From assembly GCA_021018995.1 (NCBI GenBank), contig CM037585.1:124028831-124092830 (forward strand): a stretch of 64,000 bases of DNA, in the 5' to 3' direction. A program made the position numbers and the translations under genes. The notes beneath the pieces are model-generated. The model ran no database searches. It was given only the letters and a program-made list of their open reading frames with translations, and was not told the origin of the DNA. Of the stretch, positions 1 through 11,725 are shown in pieces; within the stretch, counting starts at the first letter, position 1, and every line of letters starts with the position of its first letter. The stretch is from Chloranthus sessilifolius (Eukaryota > Streptophyta > Magnoliopsida > Chloranthales > Chloranthaceae).

Positions 1-100
1 AATGTCTTTCTCTACTCTTCATTTTCATTATCATATATTTTTTTTAGGATTTTCAATATACGAAGAAGGTAGTGGTCAGAATCATCCAATCTTTTACATT

Positions 101-841
101 ATGGATAAGAGTTGGATTCAAAAGCATAGGACTTCCGAAAAATACATTCAAGGGGTGAAAAGATTTATCAACTTTGCAATATCCCATGGAGTACCTGTTC
201 ATGGAAGGTTCTTGTGTCCCTGCACGAAATGTTGTAATGCACACTATCAGGATTAGGGTGCATTATATGAGCATTTGATATACAATGGGTTCATTCAAAA
301 TTATACTATATGGAGTTTTCATGGAGAGGATGTTATTTCTACAAATTATAGGCAAGATGATGTGATAGACAATGAATCTGATGACAATGACGTCGATGAC
401 GACATGAGGACTATGGTGCATGATGCATTTGGAATTTCAGTTCCAACAGAAGTTTATGATGGTTTAGTAGACGGAACAGATAATTTACTCAATAAAAGTG
501 CCACAAAATTCTATAGATTAGCACATGATATCAAAAAAAATTTATATCCGGGGTGTAAATCACATACGACATTATCTTTCATTATTAGGTTATGGCATAT
601 CAAATGTTTAGGTGGATGGAGCAATAAGTCCTTTAGTATGTTGCTTGATTTGTTACGAGAAGCTTTTCCTGAGGGGTTTACGTTGTCAAAAATTTTTTCA
701 CAGAGTAAGAAAATTATTACAAAATTAGGCTTAAATTATAACAAAATTGATGCATGTCCAAATGATTGTATATTGTATTGGAAGGAGTATGCCGATAAAC
801 AATCATGCAACATATGTGGCATGTCACGATGGAAATCCTAA
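101..841 (+). pseudogene. CACTA transposase, N-terminal part (transposase-associated domain plus TNP2 N-terminus)
   Basis: The first exon starts at the ATG at 101 (MDKSWIQKHR) and shows the plant transposase-associated domain: a K-x-F-x-x-F-A motif, then PCTKCCN, then a segment like the family's LYEHLIYNGF and WSFHGE. An in-frame TAG at 254-256 interrupts it. From about 326 comes an acidic linker and then the typical TNP2 N-terminal region, with LYPGCK, LSFIIRLWHIKCL, GWSNKSFSMLL, EAFPEG, KIDACPNDCILYWK and CNICGMSRWK. The reading frame ends at a TAA at 839-841, directly after SRWKS, where the family normally reads on. In intact relatives this protein binds and cuts the element's ends. Here it is a pseudogene. 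Confidence 0.88.
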
Positions 842-921
842 GAGGATCATGTAGGAGGCTATAAAAAAAGAGTCCCACAAAAATTCTACGTCATTTCCCT
901 CTAAAATTTAGACTTCAAAGG

Positions 922-1910
922 TTGTACATGTCATCAAAAACTGCATGTGATATGAGATGGCATGAAGAGGGTCACACTAAAGATGGTATATTAAGGCATC
1001 CTGCAGATTCTCAAGCATGGAAAAACTTTGATCTCATCAACCCTACGTTTTCTGAAGACTCTCGCAATGTTAGACTTGGGTTGGCAAGTGGTGGCTTCAA
1101 CCCTTTTGGAACAATGAGTATTACGCATAGTACTTGGCCTGTGATACTTATTCCGTATAATTTACCTCCGTGATTGTGCATTAAACAACCTAATATGATC
1201 CTATCATTGCTTATACCTGGTCCATCTGGCCCTGGAAATAACATTGATGTATACTTGAGGCCTTTGATTGATGAGCTACAAGAATTATAGGAATTTGGAG
1301 TTAATACTTATGACGCTTCAAAGAAAGAAGCATTTCAACTGCGTGCGTCCTTGCTTTGGACCCTTAGTGATTTCCCAGGATATGCTATATTATCAGGTTG
1401 GAGCACGAAAGGGAAATTGGCATGTCCTTCATGCCATAAAGATACATGTGGTCGCTACTTGCGAAACGGTAGGAAGCATTGTTATATGGGCCATCGGCGA
1501 TTCCTACCATCAAATCAGAAGTTTCGAAAACAAAAACAATCTTTCGATGACATCATAGAGGTCAGAGAAGCTCCAGTTCCTTTGTCAGGGACTGATGTAT
1601 TAAACCCGCTAGAGAATAGTATAAATATTTTTGGAAAGGAGCAAGTGAGGAAAAGATCAAGAAACAAAGAGACTATAGAATTGCCTTATAACTGAAAGAA
1701 GAAGAGTATATTCTTTGAGTTGTCGTATTAGGAGCATAATTTACTAAGACACAATTTAGATGTGATGCACATTGAGAAAAATGTATGTGACAATATTCTT
1801 GGAACTATATTGAATATTGAAGGAAAGACAAAGGATAATTTAAAAGCACGTCAAGACTTAGAAGCAATGAGGCTAAGGCAAGAGCTTCATCCGGAATAGA
1901 AGAAAAATAA
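922..1910 (+). pseudogene. CACTA transposase, TNP2 catalytic region (Transposase_21), broken
   Basis: The conserved catalytic region of TNP2-type transposases runs through three reading-frame pieces. Visible family motifs are MSSKTACDMRWHEEG, HPADSQAWKNFD (site of the first acidic residue), VRLGLASGGFNPFG, IPYNLPP, IPGPSGPGNNIDVYL, GWSTKGKLACPSC, and HNLDVMHIEKNVCDNI. Stops fall at 1171-1173, 1288-1290, 1693-1695 and 729 bases further at 1729-1731; each sits where the family normally has tryptophan, so TGG became TGA or TAG. The homology stays in one register across these stops. The role would be DDE-type strand cutting. No functional product is possible from this copy. Confidence 0.88.
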
Positions 1911-1925
1911 TCGAGCTTATCTACC

Positions 1926-2704
1926 ACCTGCATGCTATTCTATGACAAAAATGAGAAAGAGAAGTTTTGCAATGTGTTAAAAAATTTGAAGGTTTCGGAT
2001 GGTTACTCCTCTAATATAGCAAGGTGCGTCAATGTTAAAGAGCGTAAAATCTTTGGCCTAAAAAGCCATTATGGGCATGTCATTATGCAACAATTTCTTT
2101 CACTGGCGATTCGGAAATTGCTGCCCAAGAATGTAACGTCTACATTGATAGAACTGAGCGCATTCTTTCGGGAATTATGCTTAAAAGTTTGTGTGGTCGA
2201 TGATTTGAAGAGACTCGAGGAATGCATTGTGCTGGTTCTTTGTTACTTAGAGAAAATTTTCCCTCCTGCATTCTTCAATATTATGGTTCACTTACCCATT
2301 CATTTCGCATCAGAGGCACTGTTAGGTGGCCCAGTCCAGTATCGGTGGATGTATCCAATTGAAAGGTATTTTCTTATAATATTTTAAATAAATTTTAATT
2401 GTTTGATGTTTCACTTGCTGATGCTAATTTTTTTTACCTATAGATATCTCTCAACATTGAAATCATATGTGCGCAATCGAGCTCAACCTGAAGGATTCAT
2501 TGCGGAAGGATATATCGCAAATGAATGTCTCACATTTTGCTCAAGGTATTTATAGAATATTGAAACAAGGTTAAACCGACTCCCACGAAATCATGATGAA
2601 AGTGCTCTCAAGGGTGCCTCACCATTCATTCTGAAAGAGGTAGAATGGACGCAAGCACATAGATATATCCTCTTCAATCATGAGATGGTCGGAAGTTATC
2701 TAGA
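1926..2704 (+). pseudogene. CACTA transposase, DUF4218 region with one intron
   Basis: The block carries the DUF4218 domain found C-terminal to the catalytic domain in plant CACTA transposases: LKSHYGHVIMQQFLSLAIR, FFRELCLKV, FPPAFFNIMVHLPIHFASEA and GGPVQYRWMYPIERY. An intron at 2366-2443 separates the last motif from YLSTLKSYVRNRAQPEG, which continues the domain. After it, SRYL is followed by a TAG, then LNRLPRNHDE and the AHRYILFNHE motif. The frame shifts between the preceding catalytic part and this block (near 1926). The domain's biochemical role is unknown. Confidence 0.85.
2366..2443 (+). other. Intron in the CACTA transposase gene
   Basis: GT (2366) to AG (2443), 78 bases, T-rich before the acceptor (TTTTTTTTACCTATAG). 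It sits between the PIERY-type motif and STLKSYVRN of DUF4218, so removal keeps the domain continuous. Confidence 0.75.
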
Positions 2705-2784
2705 GTAAGAACTTGTGACTTTATGATATTACTTTTCAATATTATTTAATGCATAGTACTCCTTAAAAAATTATGATGATACAG
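2705..2784 (+). other. Probable intron in the CACTA transposase gene
   Basis: GTAAGA at 2705 to ACAG at 2784, 80 bases. It separates the NHEMVGSYLE stretch from QHNKLLLLMNS, which are adjacent in related transposases. Confidence 0.65.
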
Positions 2785-3719
2785 GCAACACAACAAGCTA
2801 TTGCTTTTGATGAATTCGAATGCATCTCCTCGTGATATCCAAAAAATGCACAACGAACTGTTAGTTGGTTTAAAGAACATGTAAGGGCAATCCACTTATT
2901 AGAATAAATTTTTTAGAAGAATTTAAGATATTATTTAACCTTTGTCTCCGCTTTATATAGGTTCCGAAGTTGCGAAAAGCTAATAGACCATTGCTAGAAG
3001 GATTTCATCTACTTTCCCAATGTCCACAATTTTTAGCTATAAGGTTCACTAGCTACACAGTTAGTGGATATAAATTTCGAATAATCGGTAAAGAGAAGAG
3101 TGCTAAGACCCAAAATAGTGGTGTTTTCGTCACAGCAGCGACTACGAGTTATGCAAGTAAAAAGGACAGAAGACCCATTGCAGGAGAGATAACTTACTAT
3201 GGTCAATTAACTGACATAATTGAGTTGACATATTCTGAGAAGCTAAAGTTTGTCCTATTCAAATGTGACTGGTTCGATGTAATGTCACAAGGAAGGGGAA
3301 TTAAGACCGATGAATTGGGATTTACACTTGTGAATTTAAAAAAAAATTTATTCTCTGGTCTACAAGCAACCAATGAACCATACATATTGGCATCTCAAGC
3401 TAAGCAGGTTTTTTATGTTGAGGATCTAACCGAGCCTAATTGGCATATGGTTGTCAAGATTAAGCCTAGAGACCTATTTGATATGAGTGGTGAAGATGCT
3501 GAGTTATTAGACAAAGGACCATATGGAAACCAGCAACTAAATGAAACAATAGAACGCTATACCGATATTGTCAGTTGGGTGAGGGAAGATGTTATTGGTT
3601 CAACTGTTGTTGTACCTATTCATAAGCATTCTACTAAACAAACTCCTTCAATTGATAGTATTAGCGATGAAGATGAATCAAATTTTAATGTAGAAATTGA
3701 TGAGATTGAAAATGAATGA
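2785..3719 (+). pseudogene. CACTA transposase, C-terminal DUF4216 region
   Basis: After a short exon (2785-2880) and an 80-base intron (2881-2960), a long open frame to the TGA at 3717-3719 covers the DUF4216 domain. Motifs seen: CPQFLAIRFTSYTVSGYKF, SGVFVTAATTSYASKKD, GEITYYGQLTDIIELTY, VLFKCDWFDV, DELGFTLVNL, EPYILASQAKQVFYVED and WHMVVKIKPRDLFDM. The C-terminus is acidic and ends NVEIDEIENE. About 250 residues are uninterrupted, the best preserved part of the gene. A short frame slip occurs in the exon before it. DUF4216 is a hallmark of plant CACTA transposases; its function is not known. Confidence 0.88.
2881..2960 (+). other. Intron in the CACTA transposase gene
   Basis: GTAAGG (2881) to TATATAG (2960), 80 bases. 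Joining the flanks gives the family motif W-F-K-E-H-V across the junction, which supports real splicing. Confidence 0.75.
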
Positions 3720-4157
3720 TTTTGTAAATTTTTTTGTGCACTCAAATTTTATGATGACCCTTTCTTGTTAGTTGTATTTTTTTTTGTATAGATGTACTTT
3801 TTTTCTTCATTATGTGTGGATTGGATGATTTTTATGCACATACTAGATAACTTTTTCATCTTATGAGGAGAAACACGATTTCTTAATGTAAAACAAGAAT
3901 ATTTTTAGCTCAAAATTAAATATCATCTTTGAGTACCATGTCAAATTATACTTTTTTTATATATGCTAGCAAAGTTCAAAATCTCTTGTTTCCGGTATGT
4001 ATCAGCCAACTCCAATGTCTTCCAATATTTGTAATCAAGTGTTTGAAGTTGTGCTGCCATCTAGGAGAGCACATATATGATAGACTTTTCGTATTTATTT
4101 ACAAAATATGAACAATGTTAGACTAATTTTTTAGTGTTCTTTTGTGAATTTAAGGAG

Positions 4158-5701
4158 ATGGACCCTCCAGAGTCATCATCCTTAGATGGTACTTCGTAAT
4201 CCTCAACAAAGAGACAAGGTAAAAAAAATTGTGCTTATGTTAATTCCTTACCAAAAGGTAAGAAGGTGAAAATTTTAGGCGATGGAGGGCGACCAATAGT
4301 GGATGATGCTAAATATTTAGCTAGATATTGTGGCAAGTTAGTAAGAGATCCTGCTATGTTGCCCCTTGATAAAAAGGATTCATATAAGGTGGAAGGTGAA
4401 TCGAAGGACCGTGTATGGAATCAAATTTTGGTAAATATGTGTTTTTTTTTGTAGTATGCATATTTTTCTTAATTTTTGCCTAATTTAAACTTGAAGCAGA
4501 GTAAACAATAATTATATCATCATTTTTACACTATCTTGGTAGACAAAGTTTGATATTGTAGAAGGGCTGCGGAAAAATATAATGAGATCCGTCGGCAAAC
4601 AATGGAGGGATCACAAGAGTCGTTTGAAAATTAAATTCTTTGATACTCTTAGCGAAGATGATGATTTCATTGCAAATTGCTTTGACAATATACTTAAAAA
4701 ACAATGGGAAAATCTTGTCTACTGAGGAGGGGAAGGTATGTTTTAAATACACAAGGTTTCTAACATATATTTTAATAATAAATGCCTCATTATCTAATAA
4801 TTTGTGCACTATAGCGAAAAAGTGTAAAAAATAAACTAATCCGGACTCAACAAAAATTACCTCATACATCTGAATCTAAAAGCTTTGCAAGGGTATTCCA
4901 TGAACAAGCAAACATTTTATTTCATAATATTTTTTTAATGAATTATACGTCGTCAACTAATTTTTATAATTAATTAAAATGAGTGATTGTCCTTTGACAC
5001 AGAGTATGACGAGTGAGACACAAGAAGCGCCGAGCCGAGCAGATGTTTTTATCTTAACGCATTGTTGTAAAGATGGAACGCCGATCAATACTTTTGCTGG
5101 AGAAAAGATCGTAAGATTATAATTCTAACTATCAATACTATATCATTTCACTTATACTCTTTTTTACCACTTGAAATTTGACAATTAATTGAAATTCAAA
5201 TTATTCTAGAAAGAGATGCAAGATTACCGTTCAGCCCTACCGAAGGGATCACAAGATTCGATCTCTTGCACTAACGTCTATGCTCGGGCCATGGGAAAAG
5301 AGAGACATGGTCGTGTCCGAGGCATTGGCTTAGACCCAACCCCTACTAGTATTTTTAGGTCAACCTCTAGCTATCGTGCATCCGCTAGTGAACTCTCTGT
5401 AATGAGAACTGAGCTAGAAGAATTGAAGACCCAAAGGGTGGAGAACAATATCATAATAGAGACTAAAGTGTCGGAACGAGTTGCCACGATGGAGGCACAA
5501 ATGGTAGAAAAAAGTGCCAGGATGGAAACACAAATGACAGAAAAAACTGAGAAGATGGAGGCACAAATGGCAGAAAAAACTGCAATAATGGAGAAGAAGA
5601 TTGCAGAAATGGAGAACTTTATGAGAATAATGATTTCTAAAACAGGTATATATCACTACTTTTCTTTTTTAACTATAATATTAGATTCGCTAGAAATTTA
5701 A
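4158..5701 (+). pseudogene. TNPA-like CACTA accessory gene (plant transposase, Ptta/En/Spm type) with C-terminal coiled coil
   Basis: Second gene of the element, about 440 bases after the transposase stop. It begins at the ATG at 4158 (MDPPESSSL) and is split by introns or decay. Recognisable pieces: GGRPIVDDAKYLARYCGKLVRD (4280-4350), then KNIMRSVGKQWRDHKSRLK (4573-4633), KSFARVFHEQ (4879-4908), SRADVFILTHCCKDGTP (5035-5085), and MGKERHGRVRGIGLDPTPTS (5291-5350). This is the Ptta/En/Spm plant transposase domain order. The last exon (5216-5701) ends in a repetitive heptad-like run of about 60 residues with recurring MEAQM-EK-A and MET-M-EKT units, a likely coiled coil for multimerisation. In En/Spm, TNPA binds subterminal repeats; the same role here is inference. 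Confidence 0.78.
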
Positions 5702-6420
5702 AATGAAATGTTTAGTTTCATTTGAATTTATTTTATTTTGATGTTATTAACTAAATGAAATGCTTAGTTTCAATTATGTAGGCTAAGAACAGTGGTGTAC
5801 CTTCCACAGGAATCTAATCAGATGCCTATCTATGTAAGCTGCTGAAATTTTAAGTCCATTGAAGCTGTTGAAATTTCAGTCTTTAAAATTACTTTCTTCG
5901 AATCCATTGATTATTTTAAATATCCATTTATGTTTCCTTATCTGATGTTGATTCTTGATTGGTTTGTGCAGTTTTTGAGTTTACTACAATGCAACACAAC
6001 ATGCCAAAGGAACAACAATGGTGCCATTGAATCAACTCACCTCAAAAGGCCAACATTACATCACAAAGATAGAAATAATGGAGATTTTTGTTATTTAACT
6101 ATATTTTTTGTTACTTAGCCTATGGGCTATGAATTTGGGGATTTTGTGATTTGACCTTAGAAAGAAACTCCTTACTTTTGTTGATTTGTGTTATTTATGC
6201 TATTACTTTTAATGATTTAGCCTTTTTGGGGAGGCTTATTACATTGTGTTAAATTCTATTGAGCCATATATTTTTTCTTTCGTGAATGGTTAATGTGTGA
6301 TTGTGGATGAATAATTATTTTGTTCATCAGGATGAGGGTTTTTTAAAAATATATATGATATAGGTAACTTTTTAAAATATTTATAAAATTAAATTTTTTT
6401 TTTTTTTAAATTAGAAAATT

Positions 6421-6847
6421 TTTAGCGGCGTGTTCGGAAACATGCCGCTATAGGTCACTTACAACGGCACTTCATCCACAAGTGCCGCTATATCCTTTCA
6501 GGTACACTATTAGCGGCATTTAGAGAAAATATCGCAAATAGGTCTATTAGCGACACCTTTCAACTATGTTTTGTGGCGTTTATAAGCGTCGCCAAAACAA
6601 TTTAGATGTCAATTCTGAATGCTTACCACGACGTGTTTGAGATCGTTTAGTAGCGTTCCCTAAAAGCCGCTAATAATAAAGATATAACGGTGCTTTATCT
6701 GAAATGCCGCCACGAACGTCGCAAATAGCTACTACGACACACGTATTGCCGACGTTTGAATAAAACACCACTAATTGTATTTGCGGCGTTTATCTGACTT
6801 TTTACGGCATTTGTTGAACGCCACAAAAAGCCAATTTTTTTGTAGTA
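6421..6847 (+). repeat. CACTA subterminal repeats and right terminal inverted repeat
   Basis: About 400 bases with many diverged copies, in both orientations, of a short unit resembling TAGCGGCGTTT / AAACGCCGCTA (for example near 6424, 6483, 6509, 6574, 6664, 6781 and 6804). The terminal GTAGTA ends at 6847. Such blocks are the binding sites for the TNPA-type protein in CACTA elements. Confidence 0.8.
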
Positions 6848-7255
6848 AATCCATCATTGTCACATATCTCAGCCCAAAAAATATGCCGAAAAGTGGATGT
6901 GAACCATCTGATTGATGAACTTTAATAGCAGCCATTAAAAAAAAAACACAACGGTTGGTATTGTAGTTAATAGATCGGATGGTTTAAATCACCCTAAAAT
7001 ACCATTTTTGGGGCCTATTGTACTTCAATCTATGATCTATTATTTTTACGGTACAAATCAACCACATCTAAAACCATTGATGGTGTAAACCATTTAAACA
7101 CTATTTTGGAGTTTAAACGATGGTTGGGAGACTCAGGTTTAATATATGTACATCTAACATCCACTTTACATGTAATAATTTTAGACATGTATGCAAATAC
7201 TATTTAATAAGTTCAACATTCTATAAGTTGACAGTTGGTTATATTAAATCACATC
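6848..7255. other. Non-coding spacer between CACTA end and solo LTR
   Basis: AT-rich sequence without a gene. A piece at 7060-7140 (AACCAT...TTTAAACACTATTTTGGAGTTTAAACGATGG, shown in part) resembles arms of the GTTTAAA-type foldback MITE seen at 39925-40366, so it may be old MITE debris. Confidence 0.4.
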
Positions 7256-8925
7256 TGTCGCAACCCAAAAATACTAATTTTAACTCGAAAGTCTAGAAAG
7301 AGTGTGGCGGTAATGATATGGTCCATTTAACTTGGCTATTAGTTCAACTTTAACATTGTCATCCATATGGTCCATTTAACTTGGCACTTAATTCATGAAT
7401 AAAACCCATGCCATCAAGACACCCTAGGTCGAATCGTGCCCCATAATATATGTGCGAAACACTTGGTACGTCCCATTCATCATATTAAAGCATAAGAAAT
7501 TAATGCAAAATAAATCTCCATTTCTACTATACGTTAATCCAAAACACCTATCCAAAAGATGGTTCTGATTTCATGATTCTGCATGAACAAAAGAACCAAC
7601 CCGAACCATCAGTGTCGTAGCTACGGTCACTCTCAATGGTTCGGCAAAAGAATATTACAGATACATTTACTCTCTCAAAAATAAGGCTGGACGTACCAAA
7701 CCTTAAATTCTTTTTCTCCTTGCAAAACACTTATCAAAATACGCAGCAAGTCTTCTAAAAGAATCTCTCCGGAAGAGGCTCAGACTCCTCCCTTGGAAAG
7801 TACTCTGAATCTCCGGGATCACCTTCGCCGGTAGCAACTCCTACATTATCATTAATTCCTAAAATGTCACCTGTGACATATAGTCAAAGGGTGAGCTACA
7901 TCCTAGCTCAATAGGGCAATATCACAACAAGTATATCTATTTTACAAACATACATTTCGTGACAAGTATAAAACATGAACCCATAGATATGTCATTTCAA
8001 AAAGAATAACTTTAAGATGTGATAAAAATCATTTGACTGCATTTACTACTTTACTCATATATTTCTTTCAAATACTACTAATTTCCCTTAGTTACAACCA
8101 GGCTGAGATCATGACTTAAATCTTAACTTAAATAATTCCTGAGCAATATAGCATTGAGCCTCGATGGAATACCCTCCATCGTCGTCTAATCTGACTATTT
8201 TTCGTGGAATTGTCCTTGTCCTTGTCTCTTAGGCGACGGGTATACTACTACTATACATCTCTAGGATGTCTGCTGGTGTACGGATTCGCCGTCGTACCGG
8301 TCACGGATATCCTGTCGAGTCAGTCACGGTTATCCCGTCACGTTGATTGGGTATTCTCTGAACCTTAAATCAAATTATGCAATAAATATAGTTGTTCACC
8401 GTGAATTTGTGCTAATAGATAATAACCCTCAGCCTGTGCAATCATATTTACTAATTGTCTCTTAATGTGGATCTTTACATCCACCATACATCCTTGGGAT
8501 GTCACGTTGTCTGATGCATCTCTGCGATGCCTATTTGCTCTTACATCCCTGGGATGATTTGTCTTACTTAACAATTTACTCTTTTATTTGTGTAAACACA
8601 CACCATTGCCATTAAACACTACTCGTTGCATTAACTACGACTCAAAACAATATTTAAAGAAATATGCATCATAAACTATCACTACATATGTGCTCGTAAT
8701 ACAGTGTACTAGTTTAGATATTCCCCTACCTCACATGTGTCTTCAAACCTTCGAATTCTCCAACCCGATCCCACTACGAGTAACTCAATGGTTCGGCTTA
8801 ACCTAGGTATAACCGATACATAAAGAACATCACTACAGTGTTCAAACATTGGGCCTATAAGCCTATATTCATTATAATTCATTTACAAGCTAAACTAGGC
8901 TCCAAAGCCTGAATTTACTCAAATC

Positions 8926-9210
8926 GATCGAACGAATTCCAAATCGTTCGAACGATTCTCAAAATCATTCGAATGGTTTCTAAATCGTTCGAACGATTCT
9001 CATTTCATTCGAACGAATCCTCCAGAACTCTTTTGTTCTTCATAACAAAACCGTTCGAACGAATTCTAAATCGTTCGAACGGTTTCCAAAATCGATCGAA
9101 CGAATTTATATTTCGTTCGAACGATTCACTCAGAAACCTTTCTTTCACTATCTACTTTCCCTGGCCAAATTTGTTCAATCGAACTTTCATTTCGTTCGAA
9201 AAAATTTGCC
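8926..9210. repeat. Array of CGTTCGAACG palindromes in the solo LTR
   Basis: Perfect 10-base palindromes CGTTCGAACG at 8945, 8986, 9052, 9072 and 9114, with near copies (CGATCGAACG, CATTCGAATG, CATTCGAACG) between them, spaced about 20-42 bases. Position in the LTR matches the CGCTCGAGCG array of the chromovirus LTRs. Confidence 0.85.
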
Positions 9211-9650
9211 ATTCCCCAGCTATGGATCGTGTTCATATCCCTTGCAACTAACCTCATCTCCTTCATGCCTTTTTATTACTGCTTTTCTCACCTTAGCCAT
9301 TTTAATCTACACTAACATAAATGAAATAGTTATAAGAAAAATTAGCTCACCTTCAACTAGTTGGATCCTTTGATCCCGAGCCTTAGCTCGCTAGGATTCC
9401 TCAAACCCCCAACTAAAATCTCTCCTTGATCCCGAGCTCGATTCGTTAGACGTTGCGAGCCATGATCAATGATTTGTATTCAATACTCTCCTATGATTTC
9501 ACAGCCAACCACATATGCATTTACTCTCACACATTCTCTCTCTTTCTCTTAACTCTCCTCTCAACTACTAAACAAATGAATTTATTTCTCTTTTCTTCCT
9601 TATCACCTTTCCATTTGTCTTGGTGTTAAACATCTACATCTAAGGAACAT

Positions 9651-9667
9651 GTGTGTGTGTGTGTGTG
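9651..9667. repeat. (GT)n microsatellite
   Basis: About eight GT units inside the solo LTR. Confidence 0.9.
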
Positions 9668-9834
9668 CATACTTATGGATACTCAGTCCAACAAAGGGGG
9701 GTTTTATATTATACAACTCGTTTTACTTATGATCGATAAGTCGACCCTGTCAAAGGTGACCCGGTCAAACGTGTGACCAGTTGGTCCACTTCCCGAGATG
9801 TACTATTTAAGTATGAATTTTTCGGGACATTACA

Positions 9835-10112
9835 CATTGAACCACTCAAGATTTCATAAGTGGGAAGGGTCTCACGAGTCCTTCAATGTAGGTCTATGAT
9901 TCTACGATCCAAATCTATTTGACTGAATGATTTTGATATAAATCCTAACATCAACTACACGCAGTATCCATGGATAATGAAATCCATCTAAGTGGTATGT
10001 GAAAGGATAAACATAAGCATAAAATAAATAAAGTAAATACGCTAGTGAACTAGGGTGAAACGGATCCCCGGCCAGTACAAGTAAAACCCATGTCCAAACT
10101 ATCTAAGTATAA
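9835..10112. other. Spacer, probably older LTR-type sequence
   Basis: No gene. The text on both sides of the next solo LTR (9835-10117 and 16549-16860) reads like one continuous non-coding retroelement sequence, so the solo LTR probably landed in an older LTR; no borders could be fixed. Confidence 0.35.
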
Positions 10113-11449
10113 TAATGTGTCACGCCCCCAGCCCCTGGCCTCGCCAGTCACGATCCACGAGCTGAGCCGGCATGACACACATGCCTTCGATTCGATTTAT
10201 TCGATACTTATTTCAATTTCATAATTCATTTCCAAAACTTTGATTAAATCATATTCCGGTTAGCCTCTTTTATCACATATATTTTTTTTTCTAAAATATT
10301 GCGGGAAATATATTTGCGAAAAAGCTTTCTTTTATTTTTCAATAATTTGAGGAAGCATATTTAATTTTTTCAATAAATTGCGGAAGCGTATTTAAATTCT
10401 TTTTCATCAATCTTCCCATTGTCATTAACCTGATCGTGCAAATTCGATTTTCTCTAACCTTTATTGTAAAACTAATCCTACTTATTGCGGAATCGTAAAT
10501 AAGACAATTAGAAAGATATTTCCAAAGAGTTCAAACTTTAAAAACCAATAATTACAAAGAGTCCAGATACAAGGATACGTCTGTAATTCTGGACTAAACA
10601 AAAATAAAAGAAAGGAGAAAGATTCTATCAAAACTAAGTGTGAACCAGTCACACTTAGCTCTATAGGCAAAATGAGCTCAAAATTATCAGCTTAGTGAAC
10701 ACTCATAGATCTCTCCTCGCCCAACTCCACCAACTCTGAATGGGAGGCTGCTGACTGGCCTCTAGAATTTTTAGGTCATGAAACGACCGTAAGCCATGAA
10801 GCTTAATAAAGTCTTAGTCAATTATGTTGTGGTTTCCAGTACTGGCAATGTAAGAGAATTTCATATGTCCTAGTGCAAGTGAGGTTTCCAGCAATCATGA
10901 TATCAATTGAAATAACTGGAATTAAACTAAAGCTAACAGAAGAATTTTAAGTACAGTTCACATTAAACAATTACTATCTAATATGAAAATAAGAATTCAC
11001 AGTAAAATAATGAGAATAACATTTATAATGTAAGAATTGCAAATATAATATGGAAATAATATTCTACAAAATGGCAATTTAGCACAAGGTATTAGCATGC
11101 TCAAATATTTACAAGGTATATTAAAATTTATGAACTTAATTAAATGTAAGTTTTACTGGTGCATAAGGTTTCATTTATTTATTTATTATTAATATCTTTT
11201 AATTATTTTGATGCGATACCAAACACCAATCATGGTCCCATATTTAATATTCAATTGTCAATGTCGCGCAAACAGAGGCTGACACTATTCGCCATTTAGT
11301 CAATCAAGACAATGATCAATGACCCTGTTGGTCTTACGAGACCCAATCCTCAGTTGATATTTTAATAACTTGTCTGAATACAAGGTGCTCATACGAGCCT
11401 GTTTGCAAGAACAACGGTCAACTATGCAAGGTTTCAAGTTTGATACAGT

Positions 11450-11725
11450 ATCATCTCTTCACTTTCAAAGTTTGAGGATTTATTTTCAATTAATCAATAT
11501 TCAAGATTTATATTCGAATAACTTTCATGTTCAAGGTTCAATATTCAATCAGATTTTCAATATTCAATGTTCATTATTCACTATTCAAATTCAGTATTTC
11601 ATGTTTCACATTACATTCAAGATTCAAAATCAATATTCAATATTCAATAGACCATTATTCAAGGGTTCATATTCAATTACCAATATTCGATAATTTAATT
11701 ACCTTTTTCAATTCAATCTTATCCC
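11450..11725. repeat. TTCAATATTCAA-type low-complexity array
   Basis: A run of imperfect 6-12-base units (ATTCAA, TTCAATATTCA) within the long LTR. Apparent ORFs here are by-products of the repeat. Confidence 0.7.

Larger units (their letters stand above)
1..6847 (+). mobile_element. CACTA (En/Spm) DNA transposon, left end outside window
   Basis: Class II element read on the plus strand. It contains, in order, a TNPD/TNP2-type transposase gene (101-3719), a TNPA-like gene (4158-5700), an AT-rich spacer, and a subterminal block of short GC-rich repeats that ends at a CACTA-type terminus. The right end reads TTTTTTTGTAGTA, the inverted complement of TACTACAAAAAAA, one base from the canonical CACTACAAAAAAA. 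The left terminus and the 3-bp target duplication lie outside the window. The coding parts carry many stops and frameshifts, so this copy is not autonomous. Introns with GT-AG borders are still recognisable. Confidence 0.9.
7256..9834 (-). mobile_element. Solo LTR of a Ty3/gypsy element related to the chromovirus at 19925-31868
   Basis: Begins TGTCGCAACCC and ends GGGACATTACA, i.e. 5'-TG...CA-3' LTR borders, 2579 bases. Blocks inside match the chromovirus LTRs by eye: a CCATCGTCGTCTAA stretch at 8177-8191, then GTACCGGTCACGGATATCCTG at 8296-8315 and the following CGAGTCAGTC (compare 20808 and 30572). It contains no gag or pol. The orientation is assigned by similarity to the chromovirus, whose genes run on the minus strand. 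No clean 5-bp duplication flanks it (ACATC left, CATTG right), so it may come from recombination between elements or have decayed borders. Confidence 0.75.

Noticed and set aside
8926..9210. CRISPR-like array
   Set aside because: Units are 10-base palindromes without constant-length unique spacers, in plant DNA.
7251..9839. A 5-bp target duplication for the first solo LTR
   Set aside because: ACATC and CATTG do not match; shifting the border by a base gives ACATC/ACATT but then breaks the terminal CA.
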